Source: Streptomyces sp. CB00455
Lineage (GTDB): Bacteria > Actinomycetota > Actinomycetes > Streptomycetales > Streptomycetaceae
Reading direction: 5' to 3'
Length of the DNA stretch: 64,000 bases
Assembly: GCF_001905445.1 (NCBI RefSeq)
Contig: NZ_LIVQ01000001.1
Coordinates: 620,001-684,000, forward strand
Position numbers and translations under genes: made by a program. This document shows positions 43,169 through 51,932 of this stretch, in pieces (position 1 is the stretch's first letter; every line of letters starts with the position of its first letter). The notes under the pieces are model-generated. The model was not told the DNA's origin, made no database searches, and saw only the letters and a program-made list of their open reading frames with translations.

Positions 43169-44716
43169 TCACTCGGTGTCCTCCCGCACGGTGCCCTGAC
43201 CGAGCACCGTCTCCACCGTGTCGGCCTGCCCCGCGGTCTTGTCCGGGCGGTGCCTGAGCACCCGCGCGAAGCGCAGGGCGACCCCGGCCGGGTAGCGCGG
43301 CGAACGCTGGAGTCCGTCGTAGGCGATCTCCACCACCAGTTCGGGGCGCACCCGGACGGTGAAGCCGTCGTCTGAGGTGGCGAGCGCGCGCAGGGCCTGC
43401 GTCTGCCAGCGCAGCATCTCGTCGGTGAGCCCCTTGAAGGTCTTGCCCAGCATGGCGTAGGTGCCGTCGGCGGCGCGGGCGGCCAGGTGCAGGTTGGAGA
43501 GCAGTCCGGTGCGCCGCCCGTGGCCCCACTCTGCGGCGAGGACCACCAGGTCCAGGGTGTGCACCGGTTTCACCTTCAGCCAGTTCCTGCCGCGCCGCCC
43601 GGCCGCGTAGGGGGAGTCGAGTCCCTTGACCATCACCCCCTCGTGGCCGCGGCGCAGGGTCTGCGCCCAGAACTCCTCGGCCTCGGCGCCCTGGGCGAGC
43701 GGGTCCCCGACCACGAGGCGGCGGACGCGCGCGGTCTCGGGGACGAGGGCGGCCAGCGCCGCGTACCGCTCCCGGACCGGAAGGTCGAGCAGGACGTCCT
43801 GCCCGGCGGCGAGGACGTCGAAGAAGCGGACGGCGACCGGGAGCGTCCGCCGGGCGGCCGCGACGTCGATGCGGGAGCCGACACGGCTCGCGATCTGCTG
43901 GAAGGGGACCGGGCGCCCGTCCGCGGCGACGCCGACGACCTCCCCGTCGAGGATGAACCGCTCCCCCGGCAGCGCCCGGGCCAGCTCCGTCACCTCCGGC
44001 AGCCGGTCGGTGATCTCGTCCAGGGAGCGGGTGTAGACGCGCACCTCGTCGCCGTCGCGGTGCACCTGCACCCGGATCCCGTCGAGCTTCTCCTCCACCG
44101 CGCAGGGCCCGACCGCGGCCAGTGCCTCGGCGAGCGACTTGGCGGTGCCGGCCAGCATGGGCTGTACGGGCTGCCCGACGCGGAGGGTGAAGCCGCCGAT
44201 CGCCCCGGCGCCCTGGGCCAGCACGGCCGCCGCGACCCGGGGCAGCGACCCGTCGAGCATCACCGCCCGCCGCAGGTCCGCGGCCGCCACCCCGGCGGCC
44301 GCGGCGACGCCCTCCAGGGCCACCGCGTCGAGCGCGCCCTGGCGCACCTCCCCGGACAGCAGGCTGCGCAGGAACCGCTGCTCCCCCTCGGTGGCCGCGC
44401 CCAGCAGGCCGGTCAGGATCCGGCGGCGCTCGGCCTGCGACCCGGTGCCCGCGACGGCCGCCAGCTCCGTCACTGCCGCGTCCACGGCCGGGACGGTCAG
44501 GGTGGGGTCCGCAGCCGGCTGCACATCGTGCCCGAGGGTGCGCCAGCCGATGCCGGGCCGGCCCTGCGGAAGGCGCCCCGCCAGGTAGGAGATCACCAGC
44601 GCGGCCTCTTCGGGGGGCGCGGCGGCGAAGAGCTCCGCGAGCAGGGCGGTCTTTCGGGACCGGGCGGAGGTCTCGGCGACCTCCCGGGACACACGGGCGA
44701 CTTCGGCGAGCAGCAT
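43169..44716 (-). CDS. ligB: ATP-dependent DNA ligase
   Basis: 515 aa, similar in size and layout to mycobacterial LigB. N-terminal DNA-binding domain (~1-190), nucleotidyl-transferase with motif I EEKLDGIRVQVHRD (Lys adenylated), motif III RFILDGEVVGV, motif IV HEGVMVKGLDSPYAAGRRG, motif V NWLKVKP, then an OB fold (RVRPELVVEIAYDGLQRSPR, ALRFARVLRHRPDK). Acts in DNA repair beside the essential NAD ligase. Start at MLLAEVARVSREVAE, divergent from the hydrolase-ABC fusion. Confidence 0.94.
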   Translation of the reverse strand: MLLAEVARVSREVAETSARSRKTALLAELFAAAPPEEAALVISYLAGRLPQGRPGIGWRTLGHDVQPAADPTLTVPAVDAAVTELAAVAGTGSQAERRRILTGLLGAATEGEQRFLRSLLSGEVRQGALDAVALEGVAAAAGVAAADLRRAVMLDGSLPRVAAAVLAQGAGAIGGFTLRVGQPVQPMLAGTAKSLAEALAAVGPCAVEEKLDGIRVQVHRDGDEVRVYTRSLDEITDRLPEVTELARALPGERFILDGEVVGVAADGRPVPFQQIASRVGSRIDVAAARRTLPVAVRFFDVLAAGQDVLLDLPVRERYAALAALVPETARVRRLVVGDPLAQGAEAEEFWAQTLRRGHEGVMVKGLDSPYAAGRRGRNWLKVKPVHTLDLVVLAAEWGHGRRTGLLSNLHLAARAADGTYAMLGKTFKGLTDEMLRWQTQALRALATSDDGFTVRVRPELVVEIAYDGLQRSPRYPAGVALRFARVLRHRPDKTAGQADTVETVLGQGTVREDTE

Positions 44717-44923
44717 GCGGCCATCCTGCCGCCGGGAAGCCCGTGGCGCAGGTCGGACCGTCGGGAAGCGCACCGCGGGCGCCCCGACCACCGCGCGGAC
44801 CGGTCCACGGGGGCGGCGTACCGCGGGCGCGGTATGGAGGACGGCTCGCGTACTCCTCGGGAAGGTGGGGACATCCCCCTGCGGGCTCTCGGGTGCGCGG
44901 CGCCCGGCGTCTAGGGTTCCCCT
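44717..44923. other. 207-bp divergent gap between ligB and the hydrolase-ABC gene
   Basis: No gene seen. Probably carries both promoters, but I could not pick out convincing -35/-10 pairs. Confidence 0.5.
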
Positions 44924-47662
44924 ATGAAGCTCCGACTGCCCGGACGCCGCCGGGACCGCCTGCTCGCCGGCGCGGCCGCGCTCGCCGTCGTCGCGGGGGC
45001 CGGCACGTGGGCGGCGGCCGCCCCGGCCGGTGACGCGCCGGCCGTGCACCGCGAGGACCAGGTGCTGGACATGCCCGGCGCCGCGATCGACACCTCGTAC
45101 TTCACCTCCGGCGGCGGGGCGGGTGAGGGAGGCAAACGTCCCGCCGTGCTGCTCGCGCACGGTTTCGGCGGCAGCAAGGACGACGTGCGCGCGCAGGCGG
45201 AACGGCTGGCCCGCGACGGGTACGCCGTCATGACCTGGTCGGCGCGCGGCTTCGGCCGTTCCGGCGGCCGGATCGGGCTGAACGACCCCGCCTACGAGGT
45301 CAAGGACGTCTCCCGGCTCCTCGACTGGCTCGCCGCCAGGCCCGAGGTGCGGCTCGACGCGGCGGGCGACCCGCGTGTCGGCGTGTCCGGAGCCTCCTAC
45401 GGCGGGGCCGTCTCGCTGCTCGCCGCCGGTCACGACCGGCGGGTGGACGCGATCGCCCCGCAGATCACCTACTGGAACCTCGCCGACTCGCTCTTCCCGA
45501 ACGACGTCTTCAAGAAACTGTGGGCGGGCGTCTTCTTCACCACCGGCTCCACCGGCGGGATGCAGGGCGCGCCGCAGGGTCCGCAGGGCCCGCAGGGCCC
45601 GCAGGCGGTGCCCGATCCGCTGGCCGCGCCCGGCTGCGGGCGCTTCCAGCCGGAGCTGTGCTCCATGTACGAGCGGGTCGCGGTGGCCGGGAAGCCGGAC
45701 CCGCAGGCCCGTGCCCTGCTGGAGCAGCGCAGTCCGTCGGCCGTCGGTGACCGGATCAAGGTGCCGGCCCTGATCGTGCAGGGCCAGGACGACTCCCTCT
45801 TCCCCCTGGACCAGGCCGACGCCATGGCCAAGGCCGTCGCGGCGAACGGCGCTCCCGTCTCCGTCGACTGGGCGGCCGGGGGCCACGACGGCGGGATGCG
45901 GGAGACCGGCCGGGTCGAGGCCCGGGTGACGGCCTGGTTCGACCGCTATCTGAAGGGCGACGAGGGGGCGGACACCGGTCCGGCCTTCCGCGTCTCGCGC
46001 TCGGGCGGCATCGACTCCACCGACGGGGAGGTGAAGCTGCGCGGCGCGAGCGGCGAACGTTACCCCGGGCTCGCCTCCGGCCCGCGGCGGTTCCCCCTGA
46101 CCGGACGCGAGCAGACCTTCGCCAACCCGGCGGGCGGCGCACCCCCCGCGCTGTCCTCGCTGCCGGGCATCGGCGGGCAGCTGGCGGCCTTCGGCGCCGG
46201 GATCTCGCTGGACTTCCCCGGGCAGAACGCCCGCTTCGATTCCCGTCCGCTGAGCGAGGGCATGCGGATCACGGGAGCGCCGACCGTCACCCTGAAGGTG
46301 CGGTCGACGGCCGCGGACGGTACGGCCGTGCTCTTCGGCAAGGTGTACGACGTGGGACCGGACGGGCGCCAAGCGGTGCTGCCGAGCCAGCTGGTCGCGC
46401 CGGTGCGGGTGGAGGGCGCGCAGGAGGGCGCGAGCGTCGAACTGCGGCTTCCCGCGATCGACCACCAGGTCGAGGCCGGACACCGGCTGCGGCTGGTCGT
46501 CGCGGCGACGGACCTCGGCTACGCGACCCCGGCCGCGCCGGCCGCGTACACGGTCTCGGCTCAGGGCCCGCTCGCCGTCCCCGTGGCCCCGGAGGTGCGG
46601 ACCGCCTCGGCCGCACTGCCCGCCTGGACGTGGGGGCTGCCGCTGGGCGCGGCGATGCTGGCCGCGGCGCTGCTCGGGACCCGGCGCACCGGGCGGGGGC
46701 CGGCGGGGACGCCGGCCGGGGCGGCGCAGCCCGGGGCCGCACCGGCCGGCGTACCGCTGGAGATCACCGGCCTGACGAAGCGCTACGCGAAGGCCCAGGA
46801 CCGGTACGCGGTGCGGGACCTGTCCTTCCGGGTGGAGAAGGGGCAGGTGCTGGGGCTGCTCGGGCCCAACGGCGCCGGCAAGACCACCACCCTGCGGATG
46901 CTGATGGGGCTGATCTCGCCGGACGCCGGGGAGATCCGGGTGTTCGGGCACGTGGTGCGGGCGGGGGCGCCGGTGCTGTCGCGGGTCGGGGCCTTCGTCG
47001 AGGGCGCGGGATTCCTGCCGCACCTGACGGGCCGCGCCAATCTGGAGCTGTACTGGCAGGCGACCGGACGCCCGGCCGGGGACTCGCACATGGCCCGGGC
47101 GCTGGAGATCGCCGGGCTCGGCGACGCGCTGGAGCGCGCGGTGCGCACCTATTCGCAGGGCATGCGGCAGCGGCTCGCGATCGCGCAGGCCATGCTCGGG
47201 ATGCCGGACCTGCTGATCCTGGACGAGCCGACGAACGGTCTGGACCCGCCGCAGATCCGGGAGATGCGCGACGTGATGATCCGCTACGCGGCCGGCGGGC
47301 GGACGGTCATCGTCTCCAGCCACCTGCTGTCGGAGGTGGAGCAGTCCTGTACGCACCTGGTGGTCATGGACCGCGGCAGGCTGGTGCAGGCGGGGGCGGT
47401 CGCGGAGATCACCGGTGGCGGGGACACGCTGCTGGTGACGCTGGCCGGGCCGGTGGAACCGGTCGTCGTCGAGAAGGTGGCGGCGCTGGAGGGGGTGGGC
47501 TCGGTGGTGGCCGCCGATGACGGGCTGCTGGTACGGCTGGAGGGTGCGACGGCGGCGGGGCTGATCGCCGAACTCGTGCGGCTGGAGGTGCCGGTGACCG
47601 GAGTGGGACCCCACCGCCGGCTGGAGGACGCCTTCCTGACCCTGATCGGAGGTGCGGCATGA
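44924..47662 (+). CDS. Exported S15-like alpha/beta hydrolase fused to an ABC ATPase
   Basis: 912 aa in one frame. N-terminal signal/anchor helix (DRLLAGAAALAVVAGAGTWA); residues ~45-345 alpha/beta hydrolase with nucleophile Ser158 in GVSGASYGGAVSL, Asp289/290 in QGQDDSLFP and His321 in GGHDGG; residues ~355-555 a jelly-roll like the C-terminal domain of X-Pro dipeptidyl-peptidases (ITGAPTVTLKVRSTA; VEAGHRLRLVVAATD). A collagen-like GPQGPQGPQ lies at 215-227. A second helix at 566-586 is followed by an Ala/Gly/Pro linker and a complete ABC ATPase: Walker A GPNGAGKTT, signature YSQGMRQRLAIAQAML, Walker B LLILDEPTNG. The hydrolase would sit outside and the ATPase inside. Stop overlaps the permease start (ATGA), so this is an exporter with a tethered hydrolase. 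The cargo is unknown. Confidence 0.88.
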   Translation: MKLRLPGRRRDRLLAGAAALAVVAGAGTWAAAAPAGDAPAVHREDQVLDMPGAAIDTSYFTSGGGAGEGGKRPAVLLAHGFGGSKDDVRAQAERLARDGYAVMTWSARGFGRSGGRIGLNDPAYEVKDVSRLLDWLAARPEVRLDAAGDPRVGVSGASYGGAVSLLAAGHDRRVDAIAPQITYWNLADSLFPNDVFKKLWAGVFFTTGSTGGMQGAPQGPQGPQGPQAVPDPLAAPGCGRFQPELCSMYERVAVAGKPDPQARALLEQRSPSAVGDRIKVPALIVQGQDDSLFPLDQADAMAKAVAANGAPVSVDWAAGGHDGGMRETGRVEARVTAWFDRYLKGDEGADTGPAFRVSRSGGIDSTDGEVKLRGASGERYPGLASGPRRFPLTGREQTFANPAGGAPPALSSLPGIGGQLAAFGAGISLDFPGQNARFDSRPLSEGMRITGAPTVTLKVRSTAADGTAVLFGKVYDVGPDGRQAVLPSQLVAPVRVEGAQEGASVELRLPAIDHQVEAGHRLRLVVAATDLGYATPAAPAAYTVSAQGPLAVPVAPEVRTASAALPAWTWGLPLGAAMLAAALLGTRRTGRGPAGTPAGAAQPGAAPAGVPLEITGLTKRYAKAQDRYAVRDLSFRVEKGQVLGLLGPNGAGKTTTLRMLMGLISPDAGEIRVFGHVVRAGAPVLSRVGAFVEGAGFLPHLTGRANLELYWQATGRPAGDSHMARALEIAGLGDALERAVRTYSQGMRQRLAIAQAMLGMPDLLILDEPTNGLDPPQIREMRDVMIRYAAGGRTVIVSSHLLSEVEQSCTHLVVMDRGRLVQAGAVAEITGGGDTLLVTLAGPVEPVVVEKVAALEGVGSVVAADDGLLVRLEGATAAGLIAELVRLEVPVTGVGPHRRLEDAFLTLIGGAA

Positions 47663-48531
47663 GCGCCGCGGAGATCGTCCAGGAGGTGGCCCCGGGCTAC
47701 CGGGCCGCCCGTACGCTGCCGCTGCGCGTGGAAGCACTGCGGCAGTGGCGCCGGCGGCGGACGCTGGTGATGGGCGGGGTACTGGCCGCACTGCCGTTCA
47801 TCATGGCCATCGCGTTCGCGGTGGGCGGCGGCCCGGACGGGCCCGGCGGGGGCAACGGCAGGATCACGCTGATCGACACGGCCACCGCCTCGGGCGCCAA
47901 CTTCGCCGCGACCTGCCTGTTCGTCTCGGCGGGCTTCCTGCTGGTGGTGCCGGTGGCGCTGTTCTGCGGTGACACCGTGGCCTCGGAGGCGAGCTGGTCC
48001 TCGCTGCGCTACCTGCTGGCCTCACCGGTGCCGAGGGCGCGGCTGCTGTGGAGCAAGCTGGTGGTGGCGCTCGGCTTCAGCCTGGCGGCGATGGTGCTGC
48101 TGCCGGTGGTGGCGCTGGCGGTGGGCACGGCCGCGTACGGCTGGGGGCCGCTGAAGCTGCCGACGGGAGGCGCGCTGGCGGCCGGGGACACCGCGGCGCG
48201 GCTCGCGCTGGCGGTCGCCTTCGTCTTCGTGTCGCAGCTGGTGACGGCCGGTCTGGCGTTCTGGCTGTCGACGCGGACGGACGCGCCGCTGGGTGCGGTG
48301 GGCGGCGCGGTCGGGCTGACCATCGTCGGCAACGTGCTGGACGCGGTCACCGCGCTCGGGTCGTGGCGCGAGTTCCTGCCGGCGCACTGGCAGTTCGCGT
48401 GGGCGGACGCGCTGCAGCCGCAGCTGGAGTGGGGCGGGATGGTCAAGGGGGCGGCGGTGTCGGTGTCGTACGCGCTGGTGCTGTTCGCCCTCGCCTTCCG
48501 GGGCTTCTCCCGCAAGGACATCACCTCCTGA
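47659..48531 (+). CDS. ABC-2 type permease partner
   Basis: 290 aa. About six hydrophobic helices: LVMGGVLAALPFIMAIAFAV, FAATCLFVSAGFLLVVPVAL, LVVALGFSLAAMVLLPVVAL, LALAVAFVFVSQLVTAGLAF, GAVGGAVGLTIVGNVLDAVT, VSVSYALVLFALAFRGF. The segment SEASWSSLRYLLASPVPRAR is typical of ABC-2 exporters. Four-base overlap with the ATPase fusion gene implies stoichiometric, coupled synthesis. Confidence 0.9.
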   Translation: MSAAEIVQEVAPGYRAARTLPLRVEALRQWRRRRTLVMGGVLAALPFIMAIAFAVGGGPDGPGGGNGRITLIDTATASGANFAATCLFVSAGFLLVVPVALFCGDTVASEASWSSLRYLLASPVPRARLLWSKLVVALGFSLAAMVLLPVVALAVGTAAYGWGPLKLPTGGALAAGDTAARLALAVAFVFVSQLVTAGLAFWLSTRTDAPLGAVGGAVGLTIVGNVLDAVTALGSWREFLPAHWQFAWADALQPQLEWGGMVKGAAVSVSYALVLFALAFRGFSRKDITS

Positions 48532-48566
48532 GGGAGCGCGGTGCGAGCGGGAGGCCCCGGGGAGGC

Positions 48567-49571
48567 TCAGGTCAGCAGGCGGACGGGTGACCCCTCGAGG
48601 AAGGCCTGGATGTCCTCGACGGCCTGCCCGTAGTACGTGGCGTAGTTGGCCCGGGTGACGTAGCCCAGGTGGGGGGTCGCCAGCAGCCGGGGTGCGGTGC
48701 GCAGGGGGTGGTCGGCGGGCAGCGGCTCGCTGTCGAACACGTCGATGCCCGCGCCCGCGATCCGGCCCGAGTGCAGTGCGTCGAGGAGCGCCGGCTGGTC
48801 GATGATCGCCGCCCGGGAGGTGTTGACCAGGTAGGCGGTGGGCCGCATGAGGGCCAGCTCGGCGGCGCCGACCAGGCCCCGGCTGCGCTCGCCGAGGGCG
48901 AGGTGGACGGAGACGAAGTCGCTGCTCGCCAGCAGCTCCTCCTTGGACGGGGAGAGCTGCACCCCCACCTCGTCGGCGCGCTCCGCGGTGAGGTTCGGGC
49001 TCCAGGCCGTCACCTCCATGCCGAAGGCGAGCGCGACCCGGGCGACCCGGCTGCCGATCTTGCCGAGGCCGAGCAGGCCGAGGCGCCGCCCGTGGAGGTC
49101 GGCGCCGACGGTCTGCTGCCAGGGGCCGCCTTCGCGCAGGGCGGTGTTCTCGCGGACGAGGCCGCGCGCCAGGCCCAGCAGGAGGGCCCAGGTCAGTTCC
49201 ACAGGCGGGGTGGAGGAGCTGGCGGTCCCGCAGACGGTGACGCCGTGGCGGCGGGCGGCTGCGAGGTCGATGACCGAGTTGCGCATGCCGGAGGCGACGA
49301 GCAGGCGCAGGCGTGGCAGCCGGTCCAGGAGCGAGGCCGGAAAGGCGACCCGTTCGCGCAGGGTCACGACGATGTCGAAGCCGGCCAGCCGGTCGGCCAG
49401 CACGTCCTCGTCGTCGAGGTGGTCCGGGAAGCCGACCACCTCCACGCGGCCGGCCAGCGGCGACCAGTCGGCGGCGGTGGTGGCGACGCCCTGGAAGTCG
49501 TCGAGGAGCGCGCAGCGCAGGACCGGCCGCCCGGGCACGGCAGGGCCGCTCTCGGCGGGCATGGCCGTCAC
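48567..49571 (-). CDS. D-2-hydroxyacid dehydrogenase (NAD)
   Basis: GTG start overlaps the aldo-keto reductase stop (GTGA); ATG at 49562 (MPAESGP) is an alternative. NAD-binding GLLGLGKIGSRVARVALAFG, catalytic Arg in LLVASGMRNSVIDL, Glu near GIDVFDSEPLPADHPLRTA and His in LATPHLGYVT. Reduces 2-ketoacids or oxidises D-2-hydroxyacids; substrate not predictable. Forms an operon with the aldo-keto reductase. Confidence 0.9.
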   Translation of the reverse strand: MTAMPAESGPAVPGRPVLRCALLDDFQGVATTAADWSPLAGRVEVVGFPDHLDDEDVLADRLAGFDIVVTLRERVAFPASLLDRLPRLRLLVASGMRNSVIDLAAARRHGVTVCGTASSSTPPVELTWALLLGLARGLVRENTALREGGPWQQTVGADLHGRRLGLLGLGKIGSRVARVALAFGMEVTAWSPNLTAERADEVGVQLSPSKEELLASSDFVSVHLALGERSRGLVGAAELALMRPTAYLVNTSRAAIIDQPALLDALHSGRIAGAGIDVFDSEPLPADHPLRTAPRLLATPHLGYVTRANYATYYGQAVEDIQAFLEGSPVRLLT

Positions 49572-50518
49572 GCCGGGACCCCGGGGGCGATGGCGTCGAT
49601 CTCGGCGAGGAGTTCGGCCTCCAGGGGGCGGTCGGCGACGGCCGCGTTGGCGCGTACCTGTTCGGGGGAGGTGGCGCCCGCGATGACGGAGGCGCAGCCG
49701 GGCTGGGCGACGAGCCAGCCGATGGCGAGTTCCAGCACGCTGCGCCCGTACTTCTCGGCGAGGGCGGCCAGCGCCTCGACCACGTCGAGCCGTTCCGCGG
49801 TCAGGTAGCCGTCGCGGCCCTCCAGGCGGGAGCCGGCCGGGACGGGCGCGCCCCGGCGGATCTTGCCGGTCAGGAGACCGTTGGCGAGCGGGAAGTACGG
49901 CAGGACGCCGACGCCGTAGTGCAGGGCCGCCGGGACGAGCTCGCGCTCGGCCGACCGCTGCAGGAGCGACCATTCGTTCTGCGAGGACACGAAGGGGACC
50001 GCGCCGGTCTCGCGGGCGGTGTGGGCGGCTTCGGCGAGCTGCCAGCCGGTGAAGTTGGAGTGGCCGATGTAGCGGACCTTGCCCTCGGCGACGAGTTCGG
50101 TGAGGGCCGCGAGGGTCTCGGCGAGCGGGGTGGCCGGGTCGGGGCTGTGCAGCTGGTAGAGGTCGATGTGGTCGGTGCCGAGGCGGCGCAGGGACTCCTC
50201 GACGGCGCGCCGGACGTAGGCGCGGCCGCCGCGGGCGCCGGCGGCCGGCCCGTACTTCATGTCCATGCCCGCGAAGCCGAACTTGGTGGCCAGGACGACC
50301 TGGTCGCGGCGGCCCTTGAGGGCTTGGCCGAGGTGGCCCTCGGAACCGCCGAGGCCGCCGTAGATGTCGGCGGTGTCCAGGAGGGTGATGCCCGCGTCGA
50401 GGGCCGCGTCGACGACGGCGCGGGTGGCGGCGGCGTCGAGGCGGCCGCCGAAGTTGTTGCAGCCGAGTCCGACGGCGGACACCCGAAGACCTGAACTGCC
50501 CAGGGGGAGATGGCGCAT
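49568..50518 (-). CDS. Aldo-keto reductase
   Basis: 316 aa. TIM-barrel AKR with catalytic Asp/Tyr in LDTADIYGGLGGSEGHLG, Lys in VVLATKFGF and His in HIDLYQLHSPDP; NADPH-site tail SVIAGATSPEQVRANAA. Start MRHLPLGSSGL is set by GGAGG; the frame upstream runs through a 9-bp repeat and encodes Arg/Val only. Heads the operon with the D-2-hydroxyacid dehydrogenase. Confidence 0.93.
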   Translation of the reverse strand: MRHLPLGSSGLRVSAVGLGCNNFGGRLDAAATRAVVDAALDAGITLLDTADIYGGLGGSEGHLGQALKGRRDQVVLATKFGFAGMDMKYGPAAGARGGRAYVRRAVEESLRRLGTDHIDLYQLHSPDPATPLAETLAALTELVAEGKVRYIGHSNFTGWQLAEAAHTARETGAVPFVSSQNEWSLLQRSAERELVPAALHYGVGVLPYFPLANGLLTGKIRRGAPVPAGSRLEGRDGYLTAERLDVVEALAALAEKYGRSVLELAIGWLVAQPGCASVIAGATSPEQVRANAAVADRPLEAELLAEIDAIAPGVPA

Positions 50519-50533
50519 GTGTTTCGTCCTCCA

Positions 50534-50569
50534 CACTCGTCGCACTCGTCGCACTCGTCGCACTCGTCG
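50534..50569. repeat. Four perfect 9-bp tandem repeats in the AKR leader
   Basis: CACTCGTCG repeated four times, ending 16 bp before the AKR start codon and abutting the ribosome site. It would be in the 5' leader or promoter. Confidence 0.9.
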
Positions 50570-50635
50570 GGCAACCGGTACATGATCGACCGCTGGGTCA
50601 GTCTAGGCGGGCCGGGAGACGGGCATCCGTGGCCG

Positions 50636-50671
50636 GCGGGAACCGGCCGGGCGCGCCCGGCCGGTTCCCGC
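50636..50671 (-). terminator. 36-bp perfect palindrome after galK
   Basis: Perfect complement over 18 bases each side (GCGGGAACCGGCCGGGCG and complement). It lies between the galK stop and the AKR start, both on the minus strand, so it probably ends the galactose operon transcript. Confidence 0.85.
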
Positions 50672-50686
50672 GGCACGACACCGGTC

Positions 50687-50770
50687 CCGCCCGCCCCGCC
50701 CGCCCCGCCCGCCCCGGCTGCCTGGCCGCCCGGCCGCCCGGCCGCCCGGCCGCCCGGCCGCCCGCGGCGG
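50687..50770. repeat. Two short tandem repeats downstream of galK
   Basis: About three copies of CCCGCCCCG (50691-50720) followed by about five of CCGGCCGC (50727-50764). No coding content seen. Confidence 0.8.
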
Positions 50771-50774
50771 CGTC

Positions 50775-51932
50775 CTACCGCAGGCGTGCGGCTCCGGCCG
50801 AGGGGGCCGCCGCCGTGATGCGCGGGGGCGTGTGGCCCGCCCGGCGGAACGCCTCCGTCACCGCGTCCGCCACCGCCTGCTGCGCGTCCGCGTCGACGAG
50901 TGCCAGGGCCGAGCCGCCGAAGCCGCCGCCCGTCATCCGGGACCCGTGGGCGCCCGCCGCGTCGGCCGTGGCCACCGCGAGGTCCAGCTCGGGACAGGAG
51001 ACCTCGTAGTCGTCGCGCAGCGAGAGGTGTCCTTCGGTGAGCAGCGGGCCCGTCTCACGCAGCCGCCCGGCTGCCAGCAGCTCCTCCATCCGCCGGACGC
51101 GTTCGTTCTCGGTGACGACGTGCCGCACACGCCGGCGCCCGACCGGGTCGGCCAGGCGGGCCAGCGCCTGCTCCAGCTCGCCGTACGGGATGTCGCGCAG
51201 GGCCCGTACGCCGAGTGCGGCGGCCGCCTGGTGGCAGGAGGCCAGGCGCCGGGCGTACGCACCGTCGCCCAGGGCGTGCTTGACGCGGGTGTCGATGACC
51301 AGGAGGCTCAGACCCGCCGACGCGCAGTCGAAGGGGATGTGCCGCTGTTCGAGGCTGCGGGTGTCGAGCCGCAGGGCGTGCCCCTCGATGGCGCACGCCG
51401 AGGCCATCTGGTCCATGGCTCCGCAGGGGACGCCGACGTAGGCGTTCTCGGCGCGTCGGGCGAACGCCGCCAGTTCGGGCCGGGTGAGCGGCAGTTCGTA
51501 CAGGTCGGCCAGGGCCAGGGCGGTGGCCACCTCCAGGGCGGCGGAGGACGACAGGCCGGCGCCGGCCGGTACGTCGGAGCGTATGTGCAGGTCGGCGCCG
51601 CCGACCGGGAGTCCGGCGTCGCGAAGGGCCCAGAAGACCCCGGCCGGGTAGGCGGCCCAGCCGTCCGGGCCCTGGGGAGGGTGCCCGGGACCGAGCTCGG
51701 CGAGGGTGAGGGTCACCACGCCGGACGGGGCGCCGTCGGAGTGCAGCGCGATCGTGCCGTCGGTGCGCCGGGCGGCGGCCACTTCGGTGCGCTGCGGCAG
51801 GGCGAAGGGCAGGACGAAGCCGTCGTTGTAGTCGGTGTGCTCGCCGATCAGGTTGACCCGGCCTGGAGCCGCCCAGACCCCCTCGGCCGGGTACCCGTAC
51901 AGCTCGTGGAACTCCTGGGCCGTCCGGCTCAC
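50775..51932 (-). CDS. galK: Galactokinase
   Basis: Phosphorylates D-galactose at C1 (Leloir pathway). 385 aa. Signature GRVNLIGEHTDYNDGFVLP, ATP loop PAGAGLSSSAALEV, catalytic-site CGAMDQMAS, and C-terminal MTGGGFGGSALAL. GTG start overlaps the galT stop (GTGA). Third gene of the GH35-galT-galK operon. Confidence 0.97.
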   Translation of the reverse strand: MSRTAQEFHELYGYPAEGVWAAPGRVNLIGEHTDYNDGFVLPFALPQRTEVAAARRTDGTIALHSDGAPSGVVTLTLAELGPGHPPQGPDGWAAYPAGVFWALRDAGLPVGGADLHIRSDVPAGAGLSSSAALEVATALALADLYELPLTRPELAAFARRAENAYVGVPCGAMDQMASACAIEGHALRLDTRSLEQRHIPFDCASAGLSLLVIDTRVKHALGDGAYARRLASCHQAAAALGVRALRDIPYGELEQALARLADPVGRRRVRHVVTENERVRRMEELLAAGRLRETGPLLTEGHLSLRDDYEVSCPELDLAVATADAAGAHGSRMTGGGFGGSALALVDADAQQAVADAVTEAFRRAGHTPPRITAAAPSAGAARLR

